A DNA stretch of 64,000 nucleotides from Prochlorococcus sp. AG-409-P03 (GTDB taxonomy: Bacteria > Cyanobacteriota > Cyanobacteriia > PCC-6307 > Cyanobiaceae). The notes beneath the pieces are model-generated. The model saw only the letters and a list, made by a program, of their open reading frames with translations. It was not told where the DNA came from and did not search any database. A program made the position numbers and the translations under genes. Positions 27,677-38,572 of the stretch are shown piece by piece (the stretch's first letter is position 1; every line of letters begins with the position of its first letter). The stretch lies in assembly GCA_003215295.1 (NCBI GenBank), contig QCKN01000002.1, positions 1 through 64,000 on the forward strand, written 5' to 3'.

Positions 27677-27749
27677 GGGGGTCTAGCAATCTGGTGAATG
27701 CAGCGAACTCATAATTCGCCTAAGGCGAGTTCGATCCTCGCGACCCCCA
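27677..27749 (+). tRNA. trnM: tRNA with CAU anticodon (Met, elongator likely)
   Basis: A 73-base cloverleaf folds without gaps: acceptor stem GGGGGTC / GACCCCC, a D-arm closed by GCA/TGC, anticodon arm GCGAA-CTCATAA-TTCGC (anticodon CAT), 5-base variable loop CTAAG, and T-arm GCGAG-TTCGATC-CTCGC. Discriminator base A; CCA is not encoded. The acceptor is preceded by three more G, giving a run of eight. The acceptor starts with a paired G, so it is not the initiator type. An Ile tRNA with lysidine-modified CAU is the alternative. Confidence 0.92.
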
Positions 27750-27762
27750 CTAAATCCAGTTA

Positions 27763-29040
27763 ATGCGACTGTTCATTCTCTTAATATTGTTTGCCTCTCC
27801 AGCCTTTTTTGCGGCTGGAGAAATATCTATCTTGAGGCTGCGGCCAAGTCGAGTACAACGATTAGTCGAAGAAAGACAAGCAGGTGCTGAATCGATCCAT
27901 CGCTTACAACGCAGATTGAGAAGGGCCTTAATGGTCTCTCAGCTAGGAGTCACAATTGCTCTTGTAGCTCTGGGATGGCTTGGGAAAGGACTGGGAGAGA
28001 GTCTTTGGCCTGATCCACAATCATCCAATCGAATTTGGGATATCGCCCTTTTTCTCATAATTGTTCTACTTGCGACTCTTCTTGCAGGAATCCTTCCAAA
28101 AGCTTTGGTGCTGAACCGTCCAGAAGCCTCAGCACTTCGCTTGGCGCCGCTCTTGGAAGTTGTCATGAAAGTATTAGCTCCCTTGTTAGCACTCTTAGAG
28201 AGTCTGGCATCACTTTTATTGCGACTAGTTAGATTAAATACGAAGTGGGACTCTCTAGTCCCAGTCTTATCTGCAGGAGAATTAGAAACACTTATCGAAA
28301 CAGGAGGGGTAACAGGCCTCAGGCCAGACGAAAGAAATATCCTTGAAGGTGTCTTTGCTCTAAGAGATACCCAGGTTCGCGAAGTAATGGTTCCACGATC
28401 AGGGATGGTGACACTCCCAATCTCTGTTCGTTTTGCAGAGTTAATGAAAGAAGTGCACCAAACCCGTCATGCTCGATTCTTGGTTATTGGTGAATCTCTA
28501 GATGATGTTCGAGGGTTGTTAGACCTTAGAGAACTTGCAGAGCCCATATCTAGAGGGACAATGACCGCAGATACTGCTCTTGAACCCTATCTTCGGCCCG
28601 CACCCAGAGTCCTTGAAACAAGCAGATTGGCAGAATTGCTCCCTCTTATAAGAAATGGCAACCCGTTACTTCTAGTTGTCGATGAGCATGGAGGAACAGA
28701 AGGACTAGTTACTGCGGCAGATCTGACTGGGGAAATTGTAGGTGACGAAATTCAACCAGAAAGTAAAGAGCCTGATCTTAAACAAGTTGAGAATGAGCCT
28801 CCAACTTGGATGGCAGCTGGTGATCTAGAAATTATTGAGCTAAATCGTCAACTCAATCTTGAGTTACCTGAAGCTGATGATCACCACACACTCGCTGGAT
28901 TTCTCCTAGAACAACTCCAACACATTCCCTCTTCTGGGGAATCACTTCTCCATGAAGGTATTACATTTGAAATAACCTCTATGAAAGGGCCACGCATCGA
29001 TCGCGTACGAATGATCTTTTCAAGAGATAACCATCCTTAG
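27763..29040 (+). CDS. CNNM/CorC-type (DUF21 + CBS) membrane protein
   Basis: Member of the HlyC/CorC/CNNM family, often annotated as hemolysin but now linked to magnesium or cobalt efflux. The 425-residue protein has a DUF21 membrane domain (residues 1 to about 150, several hydrophobic helices starting at LFILLILFASPAFFAAGE), then two CBS repeats (REVMVPRSGMVTLPISVRF near 207; PLLLVVDEHGGTEGLVTAADL near 300) and a C-terminal transporter-associated domain (LPEADDHHTLAGFLLEQL). It follows the tRNA gene by 13 bases, and may share its transcript. Confidence 0.9.
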   Translation: MRLFILLILFASPAFFAAGEISILRLRPSRVQRLVEERQAGAESIHRLQRRLRRALMVSQLGVTIALVALGWLGKGLGESLWPDPQSSNRIWDIALFLIIVLLATLLAGILPKALVLNRPEASALRLAPLLEVVMKVLAPLLALLESLASLLLRLVRLNTKWDSLVPVLSAGELETLIETGGVTGLRPDERNILEGVFALRDTQVREVMVPRSGMVTLPISVRFAELMKEVHQTRHARFLVIGESLDDVRGLLDLRELAEPISRGTMTADTALEPYLRPAPRVLETSRLAELLPLIRNGNPLLLVVDEHGGTEGLVTAADLTGEIVGDEIQPESKEPDLKQVENEPPTWMAAGDLEIIELNRQLNLELPEADDHHTLAGFLLEQLQHIPSSGESLLHEGITFEITSMKGPRIDRVRMIFSRDNHP

Positions 29041-29083
29041 GATCTATAACCGATAATCACTTTCAACCATTAATGACACTCCC

Positions 29084-30088
29084 ATGATCGCCCCAATGAT
29101 TCCAGTGAAGGTTGGGGTAATAGGCATAGGCAACATGGGCTGGCATCACGCCAGAGTGTTAAGCCTGCTAAAAGATGCAGAACTTGTTGGAGTCGCAGAC
29201 CCTGACCAGGAACGTGGCCGCCTAGCAACGGAGCAATTTAATTGTCAGTGGTTTTCAAGCTACCAAGACCTCTTAACAAACGTCGAAGCAGTATGTATAG
29301 CCGTACCAACATTGCTCCACCATCAAGTAGGACTTGATTGCCTTGTCGCAGGAAAACACGTATTAATTGAGAAACCTATTGCTGCTTGCCAAGATGAAGC
29401 TTCAGCACTGATATCAGCAGCCAATAAAGCAAGTCGATTATTACAAGTTGGACATATTGAAAGGTTCAATCCTGCGTTTAGAGAATTAATTAAAGTTGTA
29501 GAGAATGAAGAGGTTGTAGTGCTCGAAGCACGTCGTCACAGCCCTCATGCAGATAGGGCAAACGACGTGTCAGTAGTCTTAGATCTAATGATTCATGATT
29601 TAGATCTTGTTCTCGAGTTAGCCCAAGCACCAGTGGTTAGATTAGGGGCAGTAGGTGGCAGAACTGCACAAGGTCCGATCGATTATGTAAATGCAACTCT
29701 TGGATTCAATAATGGTGTTATCGCAAGCCTTTCGGCTAGCAAAATGAGTCATAGGAAAATAAGAAGTCTGAGCGCACATTGCAGAGACAGCCTTGTTGAA
29801 ACCGACTTTCTGAATCACACTCTTCATATCCATCGACGCGCTCATGAATGGTACTCAGCAGATCATGGAGAATTGCTCTATCGCAATGATGGTTTTGTTG
29901 AAGAAGTCAGCACAACCTCCATTGAGCCTCTCTACGCAGAACTAGAACACTTTCTTCAATGTGTCCGCGGGAGAGAGACACCTGCCGTTGATGGCCAGCA
30001 AGCATCTAGAGCATTACGCCTAGCAGATCTAATTGAGCGGGCAGTTGAACATCCCGGACAAGGAATATCCTTGGCCGAACCAATCTGA
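29084..30088 (+). CDS. Gfo/Idh/MocA-family NAD(P)-dependent oxidoreductase
   Basis: Rossmann-fold dehydrogenase of the glucose-fructose oxidoreductase family. It has the dinucleotide motif VGVIGIGNMGWHHARVL (about 8-24), the catalytic EKP motif in VLIEKPIAAC near 100, and HIERFNPAF near 125, the signature of sugar-type members. ATG 29084 is listed; ATG 29096 would also work. Length of 334 is usual. Substrate is unknown; UDP-N-acetylglucosamine 3-dehydrogenase-like enzymes share the HIERFNPAF stretch. Confidence 0.88.
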   Translation: MIAPMIPVKVGVIGIGNMGWHHARVLSLLKDAELVGVADPDQERGRLATEQFNCQWFSSYQDLLTNVEAVCIAVPTLLHHQVGLDCLVAGKHVLIEKPIAACQDEASALISAANKASRLLQVGHIERFNPAFRELIKVVENEEVVVLEARRHSPHADRANDVSVVLDLMIHDLDLVLELAQAPVVRLGAVGGRTAQGPIDYVNATLGFNNGVIASLSASKMSHRKIRSLSAHCRDSLVETDFLNHTLHIHRRAHEWYSADHGELLYRNDGFVEEVSTTSIEPLYAELEHFLQCVRGRETPAVDGQQASRALRLADLIERAVEHPGQGISLAEPI

Positions 30089-30113
30089 ATTAAAAAATAA
30101 CATTTATTTGCAG

Positions 30114-30150
30114 AAAAAAATTTAACTTGGCCTGGCTAGGCCAAGTTAAA
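30114..30150 (-). terminator. Rho-independent terminator after psbK
   Basis: A perfect 13-bp stem (30121-30133 and 30138-30150, core AACTTGGCCT) with a 4-base loop. On the minus strand it is followed by a run of U (bases 30120-30114 are all A on the plus strand). It lies 67 bases past the psbK stop and can also stop the convergent Gfo/Idh transcript. Confidence 0.85.
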
Positions 30151-30217
30151 AATCACTGCTACCAACTGATTCCGCCGATTGCAAGCAGCATGAATCAATA
30201 GAGTGTTTTGAAAAGAT

Positions 30218-30361
30218 TTAGCGGAAGCCTACAGCTGCTTGCCATACAAAAACAAGCAAGAAGAAGAAGATTGGAATCAGTGGAAGCACGTCCACAGTTG
30301 GAGCAAACACCCTGTATGCCTCAGGTAATTCAGCCAGCAAGTCAAAAGTTAAGGATGTCAT
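30218..30361 (-). CDS. psbK: Photosystem II protein K
   Basis: A 47-residue precursor of the one-helix photosystem II subunit PsbK, bound to CP43. The translation begins [20 protein letters not shown] and ends [11 protein letters not shown]; the LPEAY processing region and the WQAAVGFR end are diagnostic. It starts 33 bases after the tgt stop on the same strand, so it may be read through from tgt as well as from its own promoter, and ends before a strong terminator. Confidence 0.96.
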   Translation of the reverse strand: MTSLTFDLLAELPEAYRVFAPTVDVLPLIPIFFFLLVFVWQAAVGFR

Positions 30362-30394
30362 CCCTAGAGAAAATTTATGGACGTTCCAAGGACG

Positions 30395-31519
<1,125 letters not shown>

Positions 31520-31591
31520 TCAAGGCTGGTATAAGCAAGAGGTGTTTAAAAATCTAAGCTTCTGCAACCCCACCGTGGCTTTTCCTTGACT

Positions 31592-32368
31592 ATGAGGCTA
31601 CTTAACCGACGAACCCCAACGTGGCTAAGAGACCTCAACGGAGCCTGGATCTTTTATACATTGCTACCTGGCTGCCCCTGGCCTCGCCCAACTTTTCAAC
31701 GAATAGCTCGATTTGCTCCTTTAATTGGGATTTTTATCGGGACAATACAATCAAGCTTATGGATTTACCTAACACAATTTGACTGGCCAAAAGAGTCCTT
31801 AGCGCTACTGACAATCTCAGCAGGGGCTTTAATCACAGGGGGGATCCATCTTGATGGATTAATGGATACTGCTGATGGCATAGGAGCCGGCAGAAAGAAA
31901 TGTTTCGAAGCAATGGAAGACAGTCGAGTCGGAGCAAGCGCTTTACAAGCATTACTTATCATTATTTGCATTCAAGTTGCAGCCATAATTAAACTAGGTT
32001 CATCAGCTCCTATAGCTTTCCCAATTGCACTCTTTTGGGCTAGATGTGCACCTTTATGGGCTATAGAAAAGTTCCCTTATATCAAAAAAGATGGCAGCGC
32101 AGCTTTTCACCGAATGCATTGGAAAGGCCTTAGTGATCTTCAACCAGCTTTAGCAATTCTCGTTATAACTTTCTTATTTCTTATGCTCACTAACAAACAA
32201 ATACCTCTCATGATTGGTATCGGAATAGGAATAGTTCCAGCCTTAGCAATACCAGAACTAATAGGAAGATACCTGAAAGGTCACAGTGGAGATTCCTATG
32301 GAGCCTCATTAGTCTTAGTAGAAACAATTATGCTTCTACTTCTTTCAATGATTTTGCCGGAAGCCTGA
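31592..32368 (+). CDS. cobS: Adenosylcobinamide-GDP ribazoletransferase (cobalamin synthase)
   Basis: Membrane enzyme that joins the lower ligand to the corrin ring in cobamide synthesis. The protein has the signature GGIHLDGLMDTADGIGAGR near 86-105, plus several hydrophobic helices. ATG 31592 (258 residues) is used; TTG 31586 would add 2 residues. Its 3' end overlaps the convergent histidine kinase gene by 41 bases. In picocyanobacteria this step makes pseudocobalamin. Confidence 0.94.
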   Translation: MRLLNRRTPTWLRDLNGAWIFYTLLPGCPWPRPTFQRIARFAPLIGIFIGTIQSSLWIYLTQFDWPKESLALLTISAGALITGGIHLDGLMDTADGIGAGRKKCFEAMEDSRVGASALQALLIIICIQVAAIIKLGSSAPIAFPIALFWARCAPLWAIEKFPYIKKDGSAAFHRMHWKGLSDLQPALAILVITFLFLMLTNKQIPLMIGIGIGIVPALAIPELIGRYLKGHSGDSYGASLVLVETIMLLLLSMILPEA

Positions 32369-33467
32369 GAACAAATGCATTACCTTTCTTAGGAAGGTGA
32401 TTATCGAAACTACAGGGCGGAATAATCAGTTCCAGATCCCCTTCCAATTCTTTAGCCAATTGCCTTCCTATATATAAACCTATCCCACTACCTGAAGTCT
32501 TACCAGAACTTTTCAAACCACGAAAACCCTTTTGAAAAATCCTTTCACTTTCTTCAAGTGTAATCTCATCACCTCCATCCCAAACACAAAGTCCTAAATT
32601 ATTTAAATCTAGCCCTATTGAGCTTTTAGGAGGGCTGTAACGAAATGCATTTTCCAAAAGATTAGCAACTATCTCTGCAATAACTCCATAACTATTGGGT
32701 CTTAATTCATTAGTCCACTCAGGCCAAGCAGATGGGCTATGCCATTGCCTACCTTGCAAGGTTGCAGTTGCAGCAGCTCGCTCAATAAGAGGCTCTAAAA
32801 GAGAGCGAACATTTCTTGATGCGACCTTCGAGACAACTGGAGGCAACAAAAGTGGAGCAGTAGTTTCTGACAAGGCAGGTAATTTTGCCTGAGTCAAATC
32901 ATCAAGAGCAGAAATATATCTAGTCAACTGATCCTGCTCATTCATCAACCCCTCTACTAAAGATCTTTGAGTACTTTCAGGGTCAAGTTTTCTGAGCAGA
33001 AGTTGCGCGTATGTTCTAAGAGCTGTAAGGGGGTTCCTCAATTGATGAACCATGAGTCCTATCTGCTCACGCTGTTCACTTAGTTGATTAAGCAATCTGC
33101 CACGATCAACTTCTAATCCCAAGCATTGGGCAAGAGCTCCTGCAGTTGCTTGTAATCGTTGATCAAGTGACTCTGGCCAAGCTTCATTTGTAGTAAAGCG
33201 CTCAGCTCGTAATACTCCTATCAAAATGGATCCTTCTTGCAAGGGGTACCACCGCCTATGGGCAGAAGGTGTTCTCAAATCAGGATCCGCTTCTACTGCC
33301 GGAAGGGCCTTGCCATTTGATGGCCAATGCCCTACTGCCTCTAAACCAGGAGGAGCTCCATCTTCAGATTGAGCAACATAAACAACTAGAAGCTGAAGAA
33401 CCGACTCAGCAGCAAAGCTATCCAGCTGCTGTTGAACCAAATTGAGAAACCGTTGCGACAACTGCAT
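32328..33467 (-). CDS. Two-component sensor histidine kinase
   Basis: Signal-transducing kinase of 379 residues. An N-terminal GAF-like sensory region with no membrane helix (1-140) is followed by the H-box GLMVHQLRNPLTALRTYAQL, then the ATP-binding HATPase region: N-box NLLENAFRYSP, G1 as VWDGGDEI and G2 as GSGIGLYIGRQLAKE. ATG 33467 (MQLSQRFLNLVQQ) is chosen; an upstream ATG at 33563 would add a hydrophobic stretch that does not look conserved. No response regulator lies nearby. What it senses is unknown. Confidence 0.88.
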   Translation of the reverse strand: MQLSQRFLNLVQQQLDSFAAESVLQLLVVYVAQSEDGAPPGLEAVGHWPSNGKALPAVEADPDLRTPSAHRRWYPLQEGSILIGVLRAERFTTNEAWPESLDQRLQATAGALAQCLGLEVDRGRLLNQLSEQREQIGLMVHQLRNPLTALRTYAQLLLRKLDPESTQRSLVEGLMNEQDQLTRYISALDDLTQAKLPALSETTAPLLLPPVVSKVASRNVRSLLEPLIERAAATATLQGRQWHSPSAWPEWTNELRPNSYGVIAEIVANLLENAFRYSPPKSSIGLDLNNLGLCVWDGGDEITLEESERIFQKGFRGLKSSGKTSGSGIGLYIGRQLAKELEGDLELIIPPCSFDNHLPKKGNAFVLRLPAKSLKEVEA

Positions 33468-33840
33468 AATTATCGTTTTATAGACCAGAAGGGAGAATGC
33501 CGTGAGTAAAAAACTTGATAATTCAAAAAAAAGTATTAAGATGGTTTTTATCGACCAGTCCAATGCTTCTCAGTGAGCAGCTCGCAAGGTCGACTCAGCA
33601 GGGTTGCACAAAAGTGCAACCAAAGCTACAGCAGAGTTAGCTAAGCCTCCTGTTTTTTAATCTGCTGAGTTGATTCAGAGCTTCAAAGATTGTCGTGGTT
33701 TGACTACAGCAGTCTTTGACTCCCAGCCAGTAACCGTTTGGGCTTCTCAATGCTCGCGCTATTCGCTCGAGACTCCGACAAAAAAGGCTCTAAGCCAATC
33801 AAATCCTTCCCTCACACCACTCCCTAAGGAGCTTCCTTTT
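33468..33840 (+). other. Intergenic region with inverted repeats; probable leader of the DUF3155 gene
   Basis: A 373-base stretch between divergent genes. It holds an 8-bp hairpin GGTTGCAC-AAAA-GTGCAACC (33602-33621). An outer inverted repeat, ACTCAGCAG (33593-33601) with CTGCTGAGT (33662-33670), encloses it. A third segment, CAGCAGA (33629-33635), can pair with TCTGCTG (33661-33667) instead, so two folds exclude each other. A U-run TGTTTTTTAA lies at 33651-33660. This could be a structured 5' leader or a small RNA; no known RNA family is recognised. Confidence 0.45.
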
Positions 33841-34209
33841 ATGTCTAAGAAGCGCAAGCGGATCAGCCGCAGACGTCTAGCTGGCCAAAGAGTATTAGCA
33901 CATGTAGCAACATTCCACCTGGAGACCGGCAACCATAAGCCTGTAACGGCCGCTCGACGCTATATAGCTGAGGAGGGTCTCACTTCCCCAGCGATTTTAA
34001 ATGTGAGACGTAATGAACACACTACAGATCGATTTTTCTGGGGAGAGAAAGGCCTCTTCAGTGCTCAATATGCTGAAGAGAACCATTTTTTATTCCCTTC
34101 CCTCAGAACTATCGTTGACTATGTTGGCGAAGATGCAATGTTCGAAGGGCTCGAGCTAACCGCAGACGACTGGGAAGAAATAGAAGAATATGAATATGCC
34201 TTTGTTTAA
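33841..34209 (+). CDS. DUF3155-family conserved cyanobacterial protein
   Basis: A 122-residue protein of unknown function found in cyanobacteria. It begins with a very basic stretch (SKKRKRISRRRLAGQR) that could bind nucleic acid, has conserved KPVTAARRYIAEEGL and NEHTTDRFFWGEKGLFSAQY segments, and ends in an acidic tail (TADDWEEIEEYEY). Start choice: the frame is open back to 33670, but ATG 33841 has AAGGAG 9 bases upstream (33826-33831), and the family starts here. The long untranslated region before it is notable. Confidence 0.85.
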   Translation: MSKKRKRISRRRLAGQRVLAHVATFHLETGNHKPVTAARRYIAEEGLTSPAILNVRRNEHTTDRFFWGEKGLFSAQYAEENHFLFPSLRTIVDYVGEDAMFEGLELTADDWEEIEEYEYAFV

Positions 34210-34230
34210 ATCTGAGCTATTCCAAACTAG

Positions 34231-34836
34231 TTAGACAAACCAACTCGAAAGAGCATGCAGAAAGTAAGGCATCATTTCATTAGGTACCTGGTGTCCACCT
34301 TTAAAGGTTTTCAGCTCTACCTCGAACTCACTGCTAGTTAAGGACTCAAATAACTGCTCGGATCCTGCCAATGGGACAACATCATCATTTGTTCCATGAG
34401 TCAAAAAAACCGGTGGTCTTTTTTGTGGTGGGATCCACTCAGGATGCGCGTAAGCACTGCACCCAATTATTCCTGCTAAGGGCAAATCACAACCGCCACC
34501 CAAAGCCATAGCACCACCTTGAGAAAAACCAAATAAAACTGTTTTCTCTAAGGGTATTTCTCTAGTCGCTATTTTTTGCAGACGCCTTTTAAGGGAAAGA
34601 ATCGCTCCTGGAACAGCAGACCAATCAGGAGGGAAGAGGCCATACCATTGCCTACCAAAACCCTGAGGATGCATCTCAGGGGCACGTAAGGCAATTAAAT
34701 CAAATCTTTTATCATGAACTTCCTGCAAAGCTTTGCCAAGAGGAATTAAATCCTCAGCATCTGCTCCCCATCCATGAAGCAATATCAAACGATGAGAAGC
34801 ATTATTGGATTGGAAACAAAGAAATTGATCATTCAT
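34231..34836 (-). CDS. Alpha/beta-hydrolase esterase (phospholipase/carboxylesterase family)
   Basis: Serine hydrolase of the short carboxylesterase/YpfH-like family. The 201-residue protein has ILLHGWGADAEDLIPLG near the N terminus, the nucleophile elbow GFSQGGAMALGGG (Ser near 103), the Asp in THGTNDDVVPLAGS and the His in FKGGHQVPNEM. There is no signal peptide. It is divergent from purH by 60 bases. Substrate unknown. Confidence 0.9.
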   Translation of the reverse strand: MNDQFLCFQSNNASHRLILLHGWGADAEDLIPLGKALQEVHDKRFDLIALRAPEMHPQGFGRQWYGLFPPDWSAVPGAILSLKRRLQKIATREIPLEKTVLFGFSQGGAMALGGGCDLPLAGIIGCSAYAHPEWIPPQKRPPVFLTHGTNDDVVPLAGSEQLFESLTSSEFEVELKTFKGGHQVPNEMMPYFLHALSSWFV

Positions 34837-34896
34837 ATTCGCAATTTGGTTCGCTGCTACGTAAGTTGGCCCAGTGAATGCCTTTACTAATCTGTC

Positions 34897-36456
34897 ATGG
34901 CTCCAACCGCGCTACTCAGCGTTTCAAACAAGGAGGGGTTGCTGCCTTTAGCAAAAGCCCTAACAAACAACCATGGTTTCAAACTGATTTCTAGTGGGGG
35001 GACTGCTCAGTTACTAGAAGAAGCCTCTATTCCAGTAACTAGGGTTGCGGACTACACGGGTGCTCCAGAAATTCTTGGAGGGAGAGTAAAGACCCTCCAC
35101 CCACGAATCCACGGAGGCATACTTGCAAAAAGAAAAGACCCGAAACATCAATCAGAACTAGAAACTTTAAAAATCAACGAAATTGATTTAGTTGTAGTAA
35201 ATCTCTACCCATTTCAAGAGACAGTAGTCAATCCAAATGTGAGCTGGGAATCAGCTATCGAAAAAATTGATATTGGAGGGCCAACAATGGTTCGTGCAGC
35301 GGCAAAAAATCATGCATTTGTGACTATCTTAACCAATCCAAATCAATACGAAGACTATATAAAAGCACTAAATGATAAAACTCTGAATGAAGAAAAGCGC
35401 TGTCAATTTGCGCTTCAAGCCTTTGAACATACTGCTAGTTATGACATCGCTATTAGTAAGTGGATTGCAGAAAGAAAGCAATCAAACGACTCCCCATGGC
35501 TTAGCTCCCTAGCTCTCAAACAAAGCCTTCGATATGGAGAAAACCCGCATCAGAAAGCCTCTTGGTTTAGCCACCCGAATGAGGGTTGGGGTGCTGCCAA
35601 GCAATTACTAGGGAAAGAATTAAGCACAAATAATCTGCTTGACCTTGAAGCAGCTCTTGGCACTATTCGAGAGTTTGGCTATGCAATAGACGGAGTAAAT
35701 AGCAAGCAATCGAAAGCAGCAGCAGTAGTTGTTAAACACACCAACCCTTGTGGAGTTGCAACCGGCAATTCTCTGAAGCAAGCATTGAAATCTGCATTGG
35801 ATGCTGATCGAGTAAGCGCCTTTGGCGGGATAGTTGCATTAAATAGAGCAGTAGATTCAGAAACAGCAATAGAGTTAAAAACTCTTTTTCTAGAATGCGT
35901 AGTTGCTCCCAATTTTGATACCGAAGCCATCGAAATACTCTCTGAAAAGAGCAATCTACGTCTTATTCAACTTAATTCAACAGCAATAAATAGTGCAGAG
36001 CGGAAGAATATTCGTAGCATATTAGGAGGAATACTAGTTCAAGATCAAGATGATGAAGAAGTTAATACCAATGATTGGCTACAGGCTACAAAACGTTATC
36101 CTTCAAACCTGGAGAGACTAGACCTAGACTTCGCTTGGAGAGTTGTAAAACATGTCCGTTCTAATGCAATCGTAGTTGTATCAGGTCAACAAACATTAGG
36201 AATAGGTGCTGGGCAAATGAATAGAGTTGGTTCAGCCAAATTAGCCCTTGAAGCAGCTGGAGAAAAAGCCAAAGGTGCAACTTTAGCTAGTGATGGGTTC
36301 TTCCCATTTGATGACACAGTACGACTAGCCGCAGAATATGGAATTAAAGCAATTATTCAGCCTGGAGGTAGCATTCGAGATAAAGATTCTATAAAGGCAT
36401 GTGATGAATTAGATATATCTATGGTCATGACAGGGAAAAGACATTTTCTCCACTAA
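34897..36456 (+). CDS. purH: Bifunctional AICAR transformylase / IMP cyclohydrolase
   Basis: Last two steps of IMP synthesis. The 519-residue protein has the N-terminal cyclohydrolase ([42 protein letters not shown]) and the C-terminal transformylase ([27 protein letters not shown] with catalytic Lys-His, [17 protein letters not shown], ending [12 protein letters not shown]-type). Full-length and ordinary. Confidence 0.97.
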   Translation: MAPTALLSVSNKEGLLPLAKALTNNHGFKLISSGGTAQLLEEASIPVTRVADYTGAPEILGGRVKTLHPRIHGGILAKRKDPKHQSELETLKINEIDLVVVNLYPFQETVVNPNVSWESAIEKIDIGGPTMVRAAAKNHAFVTILTNPNQYEDYIKALNDKTLNEEKRCQFALQAFEHTASYDIAISKWIAERKQSNDSPWLSSLALKQSLRYGENPHQKASWFSHPNEGWGAAKQLLGKELSTNNLLDLEAALGTIREFGYAIDGVNSKQSKAAAVVVKHTNPCGVATGNSLKQALKSALDADRVSAFGGIVALNRAVDSETAIELKTLFLECVVAPNFDTEAIEILSEKSNLRLIQLNSTAINSAERKNIRSILGGILVQDQDDEEVNTNDWLQATKRYPSNLERLDLDFAWRVVKHVRSNAIVVVSGQQTLGIGAGQMNRVGSAKLALEAAGEKAKGATLASDGFFPFDDTVRLAAEYGIKAIIQPGGSIRDKDSIKACDELDISMVMTGKRHFLH

Positions 36457-36550
36457 TGGTAATAGATTTATTCGTCAAAAAATATCCTTATGATTCAAAT
36501 ACGTTCATTCTTAAATTATTTCTTCTTTAGACATATTGATCAACTTTTTG

Positions 36551-37132
36551 CTAACTATTTGTCTTTGGGTAGTAGGTGATTTTATTTGTCTTTCGGAAGG
36601 CAGATAGTCGCCCTGGGCCTGCACATACGAAATAAAAGAATATGGCTGCATATACAGCAGATAATTCAAAAGTATAGTTGTGGTTCTGAACTACAGCCAG
36701 AGGGAATCCCTCTAATCCAGTGTCCAATAGATGAAAATATACTGCGAAAAGCATTGTAGATAAAAGACCCAGTGCGGAAAATCGCGCAAAGATGCCTAAA
36801 GCTAGTCCTATAGGGCAGACTATTTGTGTAGCAGCAGCTGCAAATGTCCATAGGACGGGGCTTCCAGGAAGGAAAGCAAAGTATTTCCCAACAACAAACT
36901 CAGCAAACCCCTCTGGATCTTGAAATTTCTCTAGTCCATGGTGAATCATCATCACACTAACGCCAACACGAAGTAGAAAAATTGCCAACTCAGCCGTAAT
37001 ATTGATTTCCCCCTGAGAGGATGGGCTTTCTACAACAACCTCAACCTTCTGAGGAGCAGAAGCAGCATTTAGCTTCGGAGCTACCTCAGGTTGAGATTCC
37101 AGAGGCTTGGGGATTTCAGCTTCAGACATCAT
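36551..37132 (-). CDS. DoxX-family membrane protein
   Basis: A 193-residue protein with a disordered Pro/Glu-rich N terminus (1-45) and four hydrophobic helices over about 48-180. ITAELAIFLLRVGVSVMMIHHG then LEKFQDPEGFA matches the DoxX/DUF417-like start (a conserved Arg and HHGxxK pattern). The family may act in membrane redox processes, but the role in cyanobacteria is not known. It is convergent with purH. Confidence 0.8.
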   Translation of the reverse strand: MMSEAEIPKPLESQPEVAPKLNAASAPQKVEVVVESPSSQGEINITAELAIFLLRVGVSVMMIHHGLEKFQDPEGFAEFVVGKYFAFLPGSPVLWTFAAAATQIVCPIGLALGIFARFSALGLLSTMLFAVYFHLLDTGLEGFPLAVVQNHNYTFELSAVYAAIFFYFVCAGPGRLSAFRKTNKITYYPKTNS

Positions 37133-37304
37133 CTCTAAGTATTAATAAAGTTATATTAGTTCCTGATCAGAAATAAAAGGATTTTAAATCTGGAATCATT
37201 GAAATTAAAACCTATTGTGAAAGGTGATTAAATTGGCCAACCCTCTCAGAAAACTAATAGTTTGAACAACAATCCAAGAAAGCACTATATGAAAGTATCA
37301 ATTG

Positions 37305-38519
37305 CTAAATGCTTTCTGATTTCTGGTCACTCAGCTTCATTAACTTTTGGATCACGTGCTCTACCACTCTATCTGGAGTAGAAGCCCCAGAAGTAATTCC
37401 TACACTGATCGGACCATCTGGTAGAAAGTTCTTCTCCTCAATCAAGTCTTCTCCCAATGGCTTATGGGTAATAGTGTTATCTTCTTCTCCAATTCTCTCG
37501 GGTGTATCTATATGAAAAGAACGAATGCCTCTACTGATTGCTATCTCCTGGAGATGCGTGGTATTAGAAGAATTAAACCCACCTATTACAACAAGCATAT
37601 CTAGAGGCTCATCAACCAAAGAAAACATTGCATCTTGCCTTTCTTCAGTTGCATCACAAATAGTGTTAAACGCAAGAAAATGCTCACTTAAAACAGCTGG
37701 CCCATATTTTTTAAGCATTGTGCGCTCAAAGAGCCTTCCAATCTCTTCAGTTTCACTCTTCAACATTGTTGTCTGATTAGCTACTCCAATTCGCTGTAGA
37801 TCTTGATCTGGGTCAAACCCTGGAGACGATGCTTTCGAAAAATGCCTTAAGAAATCTTCTCTATTCCCTTTCCCAAGAATGTAATCAGCCACATATTGAG
37901 CTTCCTCTAGATCAAGTACAACAAGGTAAGTCCCTGCAAAAGAACTTGTTGCAAGGGTCTCCTCATGCTTTACTTTTCCATGAATAATAGAAGTAAAAGT
38001 ATGTTTTTTATGCTTCTCTACGGTGTGCCAAACTTTTGAGACCCATGGGCAAGTGGTATCAATAATGTGGCAACCCCTCTCATGAAGCAGCTGCATCTCT
38101 TGAACTGTTGCACCAAATGCCGGCAAAATAACTACATCTCCCTCACCTACGGAAGAAAAATCCTTAGCCCCATTCTCTGCAGATATGAACCTGACATTCA
38201 TATTGCGAAGATGATCATTTACTGAGGGATTGTGAATGATCTCATTAGTAATCCATATATTTTCGAGAGGATAATGTCGCCTAGTTTCATACGCCATCGC
38301 CACAGCGCGCTCTACGCCCCAGCAAAAGCCAAAGGCCTCAGCCAGCTTTACTCGCAATCGACCATGTTCTAACAAATAGCCATTATCGCGAATTGAACCA
38401 ATTAGTGAGCTTTGATAAGCCTTTTCAAGGGCTTGTGCTCGTTTTGTGGGCGATCCAAACCCCCTTCTGTTATAACGCTCAGAATGATGCAACGAGCGCT
38501 TAAAAGCTTGCGTATCCAT
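37305..38519 (-). CDS. ispH: 4-hydroxy-3-methylbut-2-enyl diphosphate reductase
   Basis: Final step of the MEP isoprenoid pathway, giving IPP and DMAPP for carotenoids and chlorophyll tails. All three iron-sulfur ligands are present: [27 protein letters not shown] and [28 protein letters not shown] carries a conserved His. The 404-residue cyanobacterial/plant-type form has an extended N terminus ([20 protein letters not shown]). ATG 38519 is used; ATG 38525 would add 2 residues. Confidence 0.96.
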   Translation of the reverse strand: MDTQAFKRSLHHSERYNRRGFGSPTKRAQALEKAYQSSLIGSIRDNGYLLEHGRLRVKLAEAFGFCWGVERAVAMAYETRRHYPLENIWITNEIIHNPSVNDHLRNMNVRFISAENGAKDFSSVGEGDVVILPAFGATVQEMQLLHERGCHIIDTTCPWVSKVWHTVEKHKKHTFTSIIHGKVKHEETLATSSFAGTYLVVLDLEEAQYVADYILGKGNREDFLRHFSKASSPGFDPDQDLQRIGVANQTTMLKSETEEIGRLFERTMLKKYGPAVLSEHFLAFNTICDATEERQDAMFSLVDEPLDMLVVIGGFNSSNTTHLQEIAISRGIRSFHIDTPERIGEEDNTITHKPLGEDLIEEKNFLPDGPISVGITSGASTPDRVVEHVIQKLMKLSDQKSESI

Positions 38520-38572
38520 AAGCATGAACTTTACATCTATATCCCTGGAATTTATTAGGAATTAAATAGAAC

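Noticed and set aside
33670-33840. N-terminal extension of the DUF3155 protein
   Set aside because: The frame is open, but the extension has no family resemblance and ATG 33841 has a good Shine-Dalgarno; the extension is most likely untranslated.
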